From NCBI GenBank assembly GCA_017590115.1, contig JAGGNK010006559.1:10494162-10558161 (forward strand): 64,000 nt of DNA. The letters are read 5' to 3'. Below the pieces are notes generated by a model. That model had not been told where the DNA came from. It saw nothing but the letters and a program-made list of their open reading frames with translations, and searched no databases. The stretch is from Montifringilla adamsi. Lineage: Eukaryota > Chordata > Aves > Passeriformes > Passeridae. This document shows positions 13,069 through 25,476 of this stretch, piece by piece (the stretch's first letter is position 1; the number at the start of each line of letters is the position of its first letter). A program made the position numbers and the translations under genes.

Positions 13069-16000
13069 CTGATGGGGAAAAAAAAGAAAAGTTGAGTTTT
13101 TCTTTCCTTGACAGCAAATATTAACACATTATGCACATCAATGCATACAAAAATCACATAATTTAGAAAATATTCTCTGCATGAAATATGCTTCAGCACA
13201 CAGCATTCTAGTTAGAAAAGAGAAAAAAAAAAGAATGAGTAGGAAAAATCCTCAATGTTCTTTTCACAGAATATGATGATTTTCTGGTGTTTGTACTTAA
13301 TATTCTCACTTTATTCTTAGTTATTATTCTTATACATTATTGCCTTGTATATAAAAGATAGATCTTACCAATTCATTTCATCAAGTATCCACTCCCTATA
13401 CTTCTTTTTTTATACTTAATTGCTGTGTTTAAATTTTACATAAACCTCTATCCTTCCAAACTACATTTTTTGGTAGAATATCAATCTTCTGTAAAGAAAG
13501 AATGAGTTTCCCTTTTGCTAAAGAGAGCTAAAATGTGCACAGCACAAGAAAAGAGGGGAAAAAAATTGTGTATTTATTTGCCTTATCAATTTTGCACATA
13601 CATTAGTTAAGTATTCACACATTATTCATCTTCTTTTCTTTTTCTCTACAGTGTGGAACCAAAGGACAGTGTTTCAGAAAGGCAGCACTCCCGGTTCAAA
13701 GAATAATGTTGAAGGTCATTATTGCAGCACTGAAGCATTTGCTTTCTCTTGTGCATCAAACTGACAGTTTTGATGACAGATAAGAGCTGTTGTTTCTTCC
13801 AACTTCTGTCTCAAAATGATGGGGTTTTTTTTCTTTTAAGCAATTGTCTTTCATGTTTACTTAATTTAATTATGCAAACTGTAGAATTGGACAGGAAAGA
13901 AGATGCAACCTAGACTTGTAATTATTCACAAAAATCTTCAAAGACTTGGTGAGAAGAAACAATTTGATGGACATGATCAATGAAGCTGTCATTTGACCAA
14001 AAAAAAGTCATTATAACAGATGCCTCTGCATATTCCTGGCTAGTTTGTTTCTGTTAAAGACAGAGTATAAGACAAACAGAATATTAAGGATTTTTTTCTA
14101 TAATTTATGAGGTTGAAACCTAAAATTATTACAATGATCTTCAAAAAACTATTTCAGAAATATTTCAAGTTATTTCAGAAAGCCAGAAATTCTGTCTCTG
14201 ATCTGAAATAATGCAAAAGCCCTAATATTGAACTTGGAAGAAAATAAAATAAGGCAGCAAAAAAAAAAGTGTAAATAAAATATTAAAAAATAATTTTCAA
14301 GCATAAAGGGCAATTTCTCACATACAGCTATGAAAATTAGAAATATGTTACATAGGAAAGAATTAGGCCCCAAAACCTTTCTGAACATAATCATTGCATA
14401 TAAAAATTCCAAATTCCAAAGCTGCAGCATATGGAAACAGCAGGGGTTTTTACACTTAATAGCGTGATGCAAAAACCTAAATGCTTTAATTCAGCCTGAA
14501 TTGATCTGATTCCAAGGTCACTGAGAGGTCTGAAAAGTGTTGAGGGTGGCTGCACTTATGAGAGAGCAGAGGACTCAGACAAGCACAATCCTTTCCAGAA
14601 GCAAGGATCTGGCATCAGAGTAGCCCTTGTAAAAAAATAACTAAGAGCACAAACCAAAACCAGGGACGTGCACACACACGTACATGTTCAAGCACATATG
14701 TACACATGGTGGCAGCTGCAGCTGTGACATACCACATGGATTTGGGGGAATAATTCCCATGATTCTCGTTTCTACTTTTTATGAGTCATTTAAGCATCTT
14801 TCTTCTCATTTCAGAAAAAATAATCTCTGATTTTAGTAATGATATCTGGTTGGAACCGGGGCACCTACTTCACACATTTGCTGCCACAGACAATCTGGAA
14901 CACATTCACACAAGTGAATTTCCACTGGCACAATAAATGGTCACTAGACTATTTGCTGCCCTTAATATTTTGCTCTCCTAGGTGACTGCCTGGTCTGCCA
15001 GTCAGATAGGACCTGTTCTATGGATTGCTGATGCCTCACATATTTCTTCTTATCTTCCTTTTGAAGTTTGACTGCACTATAGCTGACTGATCAGGTAAAA
15101 TAGCATTGGTTAGCTGGTAATCCAACTCCAATGGTGGATCCCTTCCCAAATGTTTTGAGTAGCACAATATCCCTTAATTTCTAATAACTAAGTTTCATTT
15201 GATTGACTAGCTTGCTACTGGATTTCATTTTTTGGTACTGAACTCACTGTTTAGCCTTTTGACTTGATTTCTGACACTGTGCTGAACCTACATTAACCTT
15301 CCTACCATTTTTTCTCCCCTCATATGTTCTTTAATTCACTATCTTCTTAGTGGCTCCTTCCTTTCCTTTCATCCTCTGGCAGGCTACAACATTCTTGTCA
15401 CTTTGACTGCCCTGCAATAGATGGTGTGTACTCTCATAGCTCTCAAGCTACTGATAACTACCATATTTCTTTTTTTCATGTGGCAGGAAGCCAGACTTAA
15501 ACATAAAACAAATAAATAGCATAAAGTATTAGAAAACTGCAAGCTTTAACATTTTTTCTTTCTTGTTTTCAGCTCCACCCTAATCCCTAGAGCAAGACTG
15601 TTACACTGCTACTTAAGAAAAATGATGTAATCATTAAACCTTCAATGTCCACTTTAAAGTTAACTTCTCCAAGTCCAGTGCCATTAAATTTGCAAAGGAA
15701 TATAATTTCATTTCATTAATAGTGACATTTTGTCCCAATGGACAAAGAACAGACTCTCCTGAAAGACCTTTATTCCCTTTTATCCTTTTAATCTTGATCG
15801 TCTGTAATCTTATTCTAGCCTAGAAAACAACAGTGAGGATTTTTTTCTTCCAACTGTATATGTTAAATTTTAAAGTGAGAGCTAAAATACTCATGACTGG
15901 AGAAAAATAGCATTGTATATAGTATTACCATATGGCTCATGTTGTTTCTAATGACCCACATTTGACTTTTCAGATTTTTAAATTTTAGGATTAAAAAAGA

Positions 16001-16089
16001 TTATATTCTTATGCAAATTATATTGTAGATTTCTTGACCAATGATCAGTGTAAGTAAAATATAGTCTCAGGAATTAAGTGTTTTAGTAC
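13069..16089. other. Intron; an exon is probably hidden here
   Basis: No repeat recognised. The phase mismatch between the exons at 16.1 and 13.0 kb calls for an exon of type phase 1 to 2, which I could not locate. A strong lone donor sequence occurs on the minus strand near 13366 (AATTG|GTAAGATC) without a convincing acceptor. Confidence 0.45.
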
Positions 16090-16167
16090 CTTTGTTAATT
16101 GTTCTGTAAGCTACTTGCCGTCCTGGAATATCAGAACCTTTCATCCAACACGGAGTTAATAATTTCA
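16090..16167 (-). CDS. Predicted coding exon, 78 nt, phase 1 to 1
   Basis: The acceptor ATAACCTTTCTATAG and donor AACAAAG|GTACTAAAA enclose 25 codons. The open frame reads KLLTPCWMKGSDIPGRQVAY, then RTINK. It contains four CpG or CG-rich codons (CCG, GGACGG) in an AT-rich surrounding, which fits coding sequence. It joins in phase from the 16.3 kb candidate but not to the 13.0 kb exon, so one exon (phase 1 to 2) is probably missing between. The protein is unrecognised. Confidence 0.68.
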
Positions 16168-16253
16168 CTATAGAAAGGTTATTTTTGGTATAAACACAAA
16201 GGAGCACATCATGGTTTAATTGCAAGTATTTTTTCTTCCTTAATTTCAAGTAC

Positions 16254-16321
16254 CCAAAGTAATTGCTGTTCTTGAATATTTCTGAGGCCTTCTTTTTATT
16301 ATATACCTTCCATTATACCAA
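16254..16321 (-). CDS. Possible coding exon, 68 nt, phase 2 to 1
   Basis: It is preceded by a long uninterrupted pyrimidine tract (TTTGCCCTTCTCCCTG..CTCTAG), one of the best acceptors in the window. The frame reads WYNGRYIIKRRPQKYSRTAI. The donor ACTTTGG|GTACTTG is acceptable; an earlier donor ATGGAAG|GTATAT is also possible but leaves only 15 nt. It joins in phase to the 16.1 kb exon across an 86-nt intron. Its entry phase does not fit the 16.5 kb candidate. Confidence 0.42.
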
Positions 16322-16422
16322 CTAGAGCAAGAACAGGGAGAAGGGCAAAGATACTACTGATGGTTCTTAGTACAAGAATATGGCTAGAAAGATAGTGTAT
16401 GGGAGATCAGAAAATTTAAAAC

Positions 16423-16531
16423 TTTTGGTTTTTTGGCAGTCACAGATTCGTGAAGATTCTTAAGGTATCGGCTGACTAAAATAAGATCAGCTGGAATTTT
16501 GGGATGAATGTGTTTTAACTTCTTCCTCATA
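16423..16531 (-). CDS. Possible coding exon, enters in phase 2
   Basis: The acceptor TTCTTCTTGGGGATTTCAG is good. The frame is open and basic: MRKKLKHIHPKIPADLI, then LVSRYLKNLHES. Entry phase fits the 18.0 kb candidate. The donor is unclear: CCAAAA|GTTTTA (given here) and GAATCT|GTGACT (start at 16444) are both weak, and both end in phase 0. That does not join the 16.3 kb candidate, so the downstream link is unresolved. Confidence 0.48.
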
Positions 16532-16920
16532 CTGAAATCCCCAAGAAGAAGTGACATGATTAAACAATGGATAAAATATCTATTAGAATTGAAACTAAAA
16601 CACAAAAATTCAAACTAAGGGAAGAAAGAATAGAAAGTTTTGAAGAACTTTACTAGTACAAACTTCAACAAATACTTTAGCAAGCCCCTGCTGTCATTTA
16701 GGGGTTTTCCTAGCTGCTGTGTGCTCTCTTCAGCAATTTCTCTTTGTGCTGCAAACTTCCAACTCCTTGCATTAGATCTTTCTGTCTCAAAATCTGCTGT
16801 CTGAAAGACCGAGTTTATTCATTTCCTTCCAGGAAAGGAAAAAAGGATAAACCTCCTCCTTTTTAGGGAGTTTCACCAAAACAAGTTTCTCCCATTTTAA
16901 AGGAATGTAGAGCAAATGTT

Positions 16921-17441
16921 CTGTTGGGTCCTGTGTGCAGTTTTGGGTACCACAGTATTAGAAAGACATTAAGCTATGAGAGCATCCAGAGGAGACCCAT
17001 GAGCATGGTGAAGGCCCTGGAGGGGAAGCCCCATGAGGAGCTGCTGAGGTCTGGCCTTGCACCGTTCAGTCTGGAGAAGAGGAGACTGAGGGAAGATCTC
17101 ATTGCAGTCACAACTTCTTCAGGAGGGGAAGAGGAGGGGCAGGCACTGATCTCTTCACCCTCATGACTGGTGACAGGACCTGAGGAAATGGCAGGAAGGT
17201 GACTTTGAGGAGAATTAGGCTGGATATGAGGAATCAGTTTTCCACCCAGAGGGTGGCTGGGCACAGGAACAGGCTCCCAGGGAAGTGGTCACTGCACCAG
17301 ACTGACAGAGTTCAAGGAGCATTTGGACAATGCTCTCAAGCACACAGTCTGATCCTTGGGTGTCCTGCGGAGTGCCAGGAGTTGGACTCGATGATCCTGA
17401 TTGGTCCCTTGCAATTCAGTATATTCTATGAAATACAGAGC
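16921..17441 (+). mobile_element. CR1 LINE 3' fragment
   Basis: The plus strand reads the RT C-terminal end (GKPHEELLRSGLAPFSLEKR), then the 3' UTR ending near CAGTATATTCTATGAAA. It is very similar in arrangement to the CR1 at 60.9-62.6 kb, with the same 3' UTR type, suggesting the same subfamily. The reading frame is broken near 17110-17170. Confidence 0.9.
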
Positions 17442-18012
17442 TATTGTCCATCAGAGATTATAAAAGTACAATTCTGTACCTTGAAGTTCTTGAGATGCTG
17501 TCTCAAAATTTGGTGTGCCATGACCTGTGCACTAGAGCACTGCTGTTTATCTCCTTGTGATTACCATGAGGGAGTTCCTTGCATTTACCATTTGGGTAAG
17601 TCCACTTCACAGAGAATAATCTGCATGTATTTTTCCTAATCATCCATATTTTAGAATCAGATTTATTTTTCTCTTCCTTACAGTAATTAATCTCAATAAA
17701 TGTTGATGGGTTGTTTATTTTTAAAGCACTATATATGCATATACATGTAAGTATGTGTATATGTGTAAACATATAAAAATAAATATACACAAATATATTC
17801 CAGTCATCTGCCTTTTCATCCCATAGCACCAGTACCTTTTTGAACTCCTGACCCCAGGCTGAACACTGACTGAACATCCTGCAGTTCATCTCAGTGCTAC
17901 TGTGCAGTGTCAGAACACTTGGCTGCAAATCAAACAACATTTTATTCTTTTTTTTTAGTTCTCAAAGAAAGTTTTAAAAGGCTGAAGGTGACATTTTGGC
18001 CTTGAGGCTTAC

Positions 18013-18050
18013 TTCACATTGTTGAGGTGCAAAATTTTCTTCCTTATGCC
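18013..18050 (-). CDS. Possible small coding exon, 38 nt, phase 0 to 2
   Basis: A good acceptor (CAGAAATTTTACTTCAG) and the donor AATGTGAA|GTAAGCC flank 38 nt. The frame required by the 22.4 kb exon is open and reads GIRKKILHLNNV. Its exit phase fits the 16.5 kb candidate. It is short, and a second frame is also open. Confidence 0.48.
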
Positions 18051-21000
18051 CTGAAGTAAAATTTCTGAATAGGAAGAACAAAAATAACATTCCCATGTAT
18101 ACTGATCTCTATAAAGGAACAACCTGGCTTGATTCACAGTGGGCACCAATATTGCCTACAGCCAATGGTACCTTTTGAGTTAATTGAGAAAGAGTCCAGG
18201 TACCATGCTCATGATATGATTTAGCAGCTTCTTTCCACTGGTTTGGAACTTCCTTAATGTTTTTCATTTGAAACAATTGCAGGTAAAGCCTCTTTTCCTC
18301 ATGAATTACTGTCAGGTATATAAGTTTGGCAGCAGTTCTATTCTTCTCCTTCCTTCCTATTTCTTCCCCTCCCCTCCACTCTCATCCTATTTGTTAGCAC
18401 TCAAAAGTACTTGTTACTCCAAGACTGGAAATTTTAAATTAAGTTGGAACTGAAAGAAGGGAAACACTGAAACAGAAATCACAAAGGAAATCTATAGCCA
18501 CTTACAACACTTTTTGCGCTGACATAAGGTCCCAAGGGCCTCACATTTTTTCATCAGAACTAGAAAGAATTCATTATTTTGTTCAGTCAGATGCTGCAAC
18601 TAATTTTAACAAAAACAACAGATTCTAAAGAGCTGATGTAAATGCAAACAGACAAATTCCCTTCTTCCTCATGTACTGTCTTGACAGACCTGCTGAGCTT
18701 TCACTTCTAGGACAAAGTCGAAGTTTACCTTTCTTATCCAGTATTTTGTATGGTTTACACAATGCCTTGAAGAAATCAGGGCTGGGGTTTTTTTCCCCTT
18801 TGAATTACTCCTTTTTATACAGCATGTTTCTTTTTGCAGATATTTTCACTGTTGTGATGTGATAAAATAAAATGTTAAAAAGAAAGATTTAATACCTGCA
18901 TTCATATAAATACATTTCGATTTCTTTTCATTTATAAAGCACTGATGAAAAAATGTTTGCAAAGAACTAACCAGAAGAACTATGCTGTGGTGTGAAAACA
19001 AATCTTAGAGAGCCAATCAACACTGCATACCTATTTAGTAGGTACCTGCAAACTGGATTCCAGCCTGAATTCCAATAGGATTTTGGATGAATAGGCAAGA
19101 AATTTAGTTTCCTACAATGTTATATTGCTTCATTTGGAATGTCTTCTGGATTTTAGTATTAGTAGACAGCATCTAATAAAAAAGGTTAGTGTTGCTGCCT
19201 TTTACTTCATCAAATTTTTTCCTGATTGTCTTCAGATGGTCCAGTCCGAACTATGAAAACACATATAAGTGCAATTTAGGTTCCAGTTTTACTGTTTATG
19301 GACAGCATGAAGTACGTGTCATGACAACACTAACGACAGTTATAGCAGCAGTCCCTACATCACTGTTCAAAACTCTTTAAAACACTACCTTTGCCCACAA
19401 GAAAAAAATTGTTCTGACACTTTGTTCAAAAGTTGAACAAGACATGAGCTGCAGATGACTAGCTGTATATTTGTGTCTTTAACAGGTGTCAGGCTCCTTC
19501 ACATATATCTTAAGCCTGTATACTGTAAATCTGACTGCCTTCATTTCGCTTAAATCTGGAACTGCACAGCTTTACATTAAGTAAATGATGACGTGCATTG
19601 GACTCTTTTCACAAACGTTGAATTTTTTCTCCCCTCCAGTATCTTATGAACAATAGAGTGATTAAAGTATGAGTAGATAGTTTCTGAATAGACTACTAAT
19701 GTATTGTTTTCACAATAAATCTCCCACAGCATGAAAGCACAAACCAATAAGCTCTCCTCTTTACTTTTCCCAAAAAAGCTTTCTTGCATTCCCTTTAGCC
19801 CACTTATTTGCATCTTTATACTGAAGTGAGCAGATTGCTCATTGCAATATCTGTCTACATTCTCTCTCATCATTTATATTCTGTGTCTTTCTTCCCACTT
19901 GCTACCTAAAAATTTACATTCCAATTCACTTGTTCTTGTATCCCAAGCTTAGCCTGGAGAAGTCAAACTTTTCTAGCCTGGGTCTGCAGTTCAGTATCCA
20001 AATACTCCCAAAAAGCCTTGGCACTACTCATTCCTGCTGATTCCCTTGTCCTATTTCTGTTAGTCTAGCTTTGAGCATGCAGCAGAATATTATCATTACC
20101 TTAGCCTAAGGAGCACATAGATGTTGCATCCCAGTATGTCTTATGATACACAATAAACAGATCTACATTTGTCTAGGACTGAAGCAAATTTTGACTCCTA
20201 GTATACGTGTGTAGTTTTCTGTTCAAGCCTTTTTAAAAATATGTCTAATTTTTATTTTTTGATACTTAGAAAGCAGTTGTTTTCTAAACCACTTTTTTTT
20301 TCCTATATAAATGCCTTTGAATATATATTCAGCAGTGAAAAAGATAGTAGTGTTTCTGCTGCATAGAATTTATAATGAAGTGCCCCATAAAATCACATAG
20401 TAAAATGCTGGAAATTAAATAATTGGAGCTTTTAAAAAGTTTTAAATAAAAATATATATTTTTTGAAAATGCTGGTTTTTTGAATAGTTCTTCAAAAGAG
20501 ATTGGTTTTGATTTCACTAGATTTTTTTCTTGTATCTGAATGAGACCAACAAAATTGATCCATGCTTTCTTTGCACTCTTTGTTTCCATTTTGTTCCCCT
20601 CGAAATTGAGAGCAAAGGGCTGAAATCTGGATTCAAATTTCAGGGCTTGACTCCATCTTAGAGGAAGACAGGCTTTATATTGGATGTCCCAGAGGCAATA
20701 ATTTTCTCCAGGTTAAAGGCTTGTACATCTCCTTGACTTCAAAGAGACCTCCAAACTTTAAAAAGAGTGACTACGGTAAACAAGACACAATTGCTCTTTT
20801 CCAACCAGCAGCTCACAGGAAATTGGCAGTGTTGTGCTTTCCTATCAATAGAATGGAAGTGTTTGCTCCATGCACCAGACTGTGATAAGGATAAATTAAA
20901 TATTGTGGAGCTGAACATAATAGAGGAGTCTAAATTTAGTTATTTCAAGTTGTTGTTAGAAGGCTGTGCTTGAAAAACAATACTGGATTGTAAGCATTCC

Positions 21001-21627
21001 CTCAGGACAGAGCTGGCAAACTACTATCAAACCAGGAAACACAACACCCACTAGTCCAAACACCTCTGTAAGCGTGACTCAGATGCAGTCCCTGCTGATG
21101 CTGATGCTAATGCCACTGCCTTCCCTGATCTTCCAGCTGATCCCTGCTGGGAAATATGAATAAGAATTTATCACAACTTCATAATAAACTGTGCAGGCTC
21201 AGAAATACTTATTTTCTGGCACAGTGTTCACTAAAGGAATGTCACAGACAACAATGTGTATAGCTCCTAGTGCTAAACTCTATGCTCACGATGATTGACC
21301 TAGAAAGGAGGCTGCTAAAGGAGCAGCAATCAGTAGAGCAATGGTTGAGTTGAAAATGGCAGATTATTTCACAGAATGAATAGATGGATATCCATTCCTC
21401 AGATTTACAACCTTTCTGCAGTTATGTCTATATATCCAAGGTATTAAGGTAATTACCATTTTTTCTTGTTGATTATCATTGTGGTAGTATTGCTCACAAT
21501 CATACCAAGTGGCTCAGTGCAGCTCGTAATGTTTTGCAGTAGTGTCCTTAGCAAAGAATCTACATCCATTTACACACTTCAAGAAGAAATCTCATTTTCC
21601 ATCAAAATTTTTGAAGCATCTAACTAC
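18051..21627. other. Intron without recognised elements
   Basis: AT-rich with no repeat or supported exon. A minus-strand open stretch near 20450-20589 looks protein-like (KSKPISFEELFKKPAFSK) but lacks splice sites. T-rich runs occur near 20288. Confidence 0.5.
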
Positions 21628-21960
21628 CTTTTCTAAGCTTTCCCAAGCTCAGCTCCCTCAGCTGCTCCTCATAGGACTTACCCTGTAGACCCTCCACCAG
21701 TTTCATTGCCCTTCTCTAGGCTTGCTCCAGCAATGCCATTCCTGAACTGGGCGGCCCAAAACTGAACACAGGATTTGAGGTGTGGCCTCACCAGGGCTGA
21801 CATCAGGGAACTATCACTTTCCCAGTTCTGCTGGCCACACTATTGCTGATCCAAGCCAGGATGCCATTGGCCTTCTGGGCCACCTGGGCACACGCTGGCT
21901 CATGCTCAGCCAGCTGGCAACCAGCACTCCCAGGTCCTTTTCTGCTTGGCCATTTACCAC
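21628..21960 (-). mobile_element. CR1 LINE internal fragment
   Basis: The minus strand carries the RT C-terminal coding region of a CR1: conserved blocks around 21650-21740 and 21830-21950 correspond to the segment between the SQQ-like motif and the end of the reading frame. Both the 3' UTR and the 5' part are missing, so it is truncated on both sides. Its sequence differs from the other CR1 copies here, pointing to another subfamily. Confidence 0.82.
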
Positions 21961-22441
21961 ACCTAGTTACAGACCAGCTAATCTAGATGCATTAATGTTT
22001 TTTGTTTTAACCATAATAGTAGCATATTAAGACTTGCTAAAATTGAGCAAGCTCTAAAATTTCTTTAAAACTCCCAAACTTATGTTTTTAAGCACTAGAG
22101 GTTGAAAAGATGACTTTCTTCTATCCTCATAAAGTTGTGTTTGGTTTTTTTATGCAGGAAAGAATTAAGAAGTAAATAAAACTGATGATCATTGAAATTA
22201 TTCTTCTCTTTACTGAAATTAAAATTCTGTAAAGTGTGTTTTAGACCTGATTTACAATGGCAACACAAATTTCAAATTTGGCACAATGTCAGTATTGATT
22301 GACTTGTTCAGAAGAGGTGAAAAAGTCTTATTCTTCTAGAACCGCACACTATAAATATATTTAACCTCAGCTGCTGCTCTTGCAGTAATAAATTACAAAA
22401 AAATTATATTATTAACTCTATTATAAAGATGAGTCGCTTAC

Positions 22442-22623
22442 CTTTTTAGTTATAAAGAAGGCCTTAGGGTTTTTCCTAGGTTTCAACTCTAATTTTCCAA
22501 ATGTCCTTTCAGGGGGAGTTTGGTTTAGAACTGATAATTGAATTTGTCTGAAAGTATTAGTCACTGACATGGCATCAGTGATGAGAAAGTTAGCACTCTT
22601 TCTCAACATTGTTAACAGACTTT
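22442..22623 (-). CDS. Predicted coding exon, 182 nt (or 106 nt), exits in phase 0
   Basis: The donor ACTAAAAAG|GTAAGCG is close to consensus. The frame is open for 60 codons, including KSANFLITDAMSVTNTF, then QIQLSVLNQTPPERTFGKLE and finally KNPKAFFITKK. The acceptor is ambiguous. GCATTTAGATCAG gives 182 nt and fits the phase of the 25.4 kb candidate, but has few pyrimidines. The internal site TGACTAATACTTTCAG, with a good branch-point-like sequence, gives 106 nt (end at 22547). This is the longest non-repeat exon candidate and is strongly basic toward its end. Confidence 0.68.
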
Positions 22624-25436
22624 CTGATCTAAATGCTGCTCACTCCAGCTATGTGACAATATATTAAAATGCTTGAAGCTCAATTTGCAGTGTTGCTAAC
22701 ACTGAGCTAGACAAACTATGACTGAAAAATAGTTAATAAAATCAGAAAAACAGATAAACCGATAGTTTTAAAATTAGTGTCATCTCACCATAAATCTAAT
22801 CCTATTGTAAAAATTCATTCACATCCCTTCCAATTCTTGATGGTGTTGTTTCTTTGAACATTTCCTGATATAAGGGTTTCTTTCTTCACAGATGCAGCTG
22901 AAGTTCATTTATTGTTTAAGAAGCAGCCACACAGGAGTCAAGTACTTCAATTGCCGCTGTATGGTCAGCATAAGCCTTTATTCAACAAGTAGTCAAGTAG
23001 CTGCAGGTAAGAAATGGCAACATTGTGTTGAGTAAGTTGAAAGATAAATACAGTATATCATTCATCAGGTTATTTACTCCTTACACCAGATCCTACAGAT
23101 AAATAAATGACTAGCAGTTTCTGTCCCCACTCATTTGTTCACATGAAACATCCTCCAGAGTACAGAAATAAGGTTTGGATGACAGAGAATTATTTCCCTG
23201 TTCCTTTAACAGTGCATATCTTGCCCAGTCCTTCTGAGAAAGACTCTCATCTCCTTCTAAAGCCAAAAGACTAAGATTTTGTTTCTGCTTTTTCCTTTCC
23301 AGAATAGTTTTAACATAGCAGTTAATCAAACAGTTGTAATAATGCTCATTTTACAGCCCAGCTTGTAGGAAAACATAAATTACCAAAGAAAGAACATTTG
23401 ACTTCTGTACTTTCACACATCCTTGTTCCAAATAGAAAGAATATACATACATATATACATACCTGCATGCATATATGGAAAAGCAAATGATATCACAGAT
23501 GCTTGATCAGTGTCCGATATTGCTGGGGAATTTAAGATTATTGACAAGGTGCCATAAAAGCTGGAGAAACAAAAAGTGAAAAATAATTCAGACTAATGGA
23601 CTCAGTATCTTAATGCACATTTTGTGCCTCAGTCTTTTTATGTCAGTTTATACTCAGTTTATACTACTGCAATGACCACAACAGAATCTTTACCATTGCT
23701 GAATGTCTGTCTGTGCTGTTATCACCTCACAAGAGATTTGAACTTTCATTTTTTCCTCACTAAAAGGAGTATCCCTAATTATAGTACAAATTCTTTGCAC
23801 TTAATTGGTTGCTATCTGAACATTTTCCATCCTGCAAATGTCATCTTTCTTTATCTGTAATGGAAAATCAGAATTTTTCTATTAGCAAGTAAATACTGGA
23901 ATTCAGTTTACTTTCAGACTTCTGATTCTTTTGTCTTAAGCAAAACAGACAAAAAGAATTATTGTGCTGGGCATGTTGGAGAATTTTTAATGACTGTACT
24001 TAACGAAATATGCCTCTTATCAAAACATATTAGTTCCTAAGTGAAAATTTATATGATGCAATCTTAACATTATGACAGTTATTATACAAATAGTGCAGAT
24101 ATTTGGGTTTTTCTATAAGAATTTTTTTATTTGTATAACAATAAAATTTAAATGTGACATTTGAACATATGAGGATGGTTTAATGATGCCATTTATCCAT
24201 GTCACAGTGCATTTGTGTCTGTTACTATATGTTACAGAACATATAAGGTACAAACTTATCAGGAAATTATTGTGCTATGTTTTCATCATGCCAAAAATAA
24301 TTTGACCTGAATTACACTTAATTTAAATATTTAGTTTAGCAGAAATAAACTATTTTCTTCTGAATATACAGTTTAGGATATTCCCTTAGACATCTGGCTA
24401 TGAATAACACAGAGTGGTACTTCAAAACATGCTTCTTAGTATTCATAAAATTTTACTCCTACCATTTAGAGCCAACCTGTCATTATTATACTTGCTATTA
24501 ACAGACTATTTCAGCTTGTTTATTTTGGAGGATAATGACTTTTAAGGATATGTATTCATCTTGTTGCATGAGAATCATTCTTGTAATTCCTAATAACATT
24601 CTTGGGAGCTGCTCATACAAATCCTCACTGAATTAAGAATAAAGGCCAGCAAAAATGAAAAGAACGTTGAAGGCAATGAAAACAATTGTTACAGAAGATT
24701 AAAAGTCAGATTTTGATGCTCAGTGGCCAATTAGCTAATTTAACAGTGTCTCAATATGCACATATAAAATAGTTGTGATTTTCATTGGCATTTCGTCTTG
24801 TTTGCAAGACTATAGGATTGTTAAAAACATAATTTAAATGTATTTAGAATAATGCATGAAAGCTATCACCTAAAGCCCACTGGGAAAATTTATTTGTTAC
24901 TTATACTTTAGACATTTTCTATTTTCTCATCTCTGGAAAAACATTCCCTCATAATTCTACATCTTTATCTGCAAAATATGAAGAGAAATCAAGTGACATT
25001 TAGTTTCTGTAAATGTCATTATGACCTGTGATGTGAACAAGAAGGAATTGAAAGTTTATTGATTAAATCCTATAAATGTCTAGCAGATGTCCAAAGCAAA
25101 TAAGAGAAGAGTGGAATTTCAGTGCTCTTCACAGTGACCTGACTTTTACTCCTGTCAAAAAGAAAAAAATATGACCAGCCCAGAGTTATTAGCAGGCACA
25201 GCATCTCACTTGTCTTAAAAATAACCTTCAATTTTATTAAACATTTCTTCTTTTATAGGTATATTAGCAAGAAATAAGCCTCTATATATAATACCCACAA
25301 CAATGCTACACCTGAACTCTTCCAGTTTAAGGTGCATGTTCTTTGCACTTGTGTTTTGTCATTACCAATTGATAAATAAAAATGCTACCTCGAGGAAGAA
25401 AAAAAAGGAAAAAAACAACAGACTGGGATTTCTTAC
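22624..25436. other. Intron without recognised elements
   Basis: AT-rich. A minus-strand open stretch at 23111-23329 is protein-like but lacks usable splice sites. A short TACA-rich low-complexity patch lies at about 23445-23475. Confidence 0.5.
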
Positions 25437-25476
25437 CCGGTCTAATGATCTGTGTGCTCAGTGGAAAACAGCTGGA
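25437..25476 (-). CDS. Possible small coding exon, 40 nt, phase 0 to 1
   Basis: The acceptor tract ATTTTTTTTCAAAG and donor AGACCGG|GTAAGAAAT enclose a segment open only in the frame SSCFPLSTQIIRP. It joins in phase from 28.9 kb. It joins onward to the 22.4 kb exon only if that exon uses its longer 5' end. An alternative acceptor lies five bases further in. Confidence 0.45.

Noticed and set aside
13340..13400. Strong minus-strand donor near 13366
   Set aside because: No acceptor with a pyrimidine tract upstream gives an open frame of suitable phase.
19577..19873. 98-codon minus-strand frame
   Set aside because: A possible acceptor is present, but no plausible donor follows; no supporting composition.
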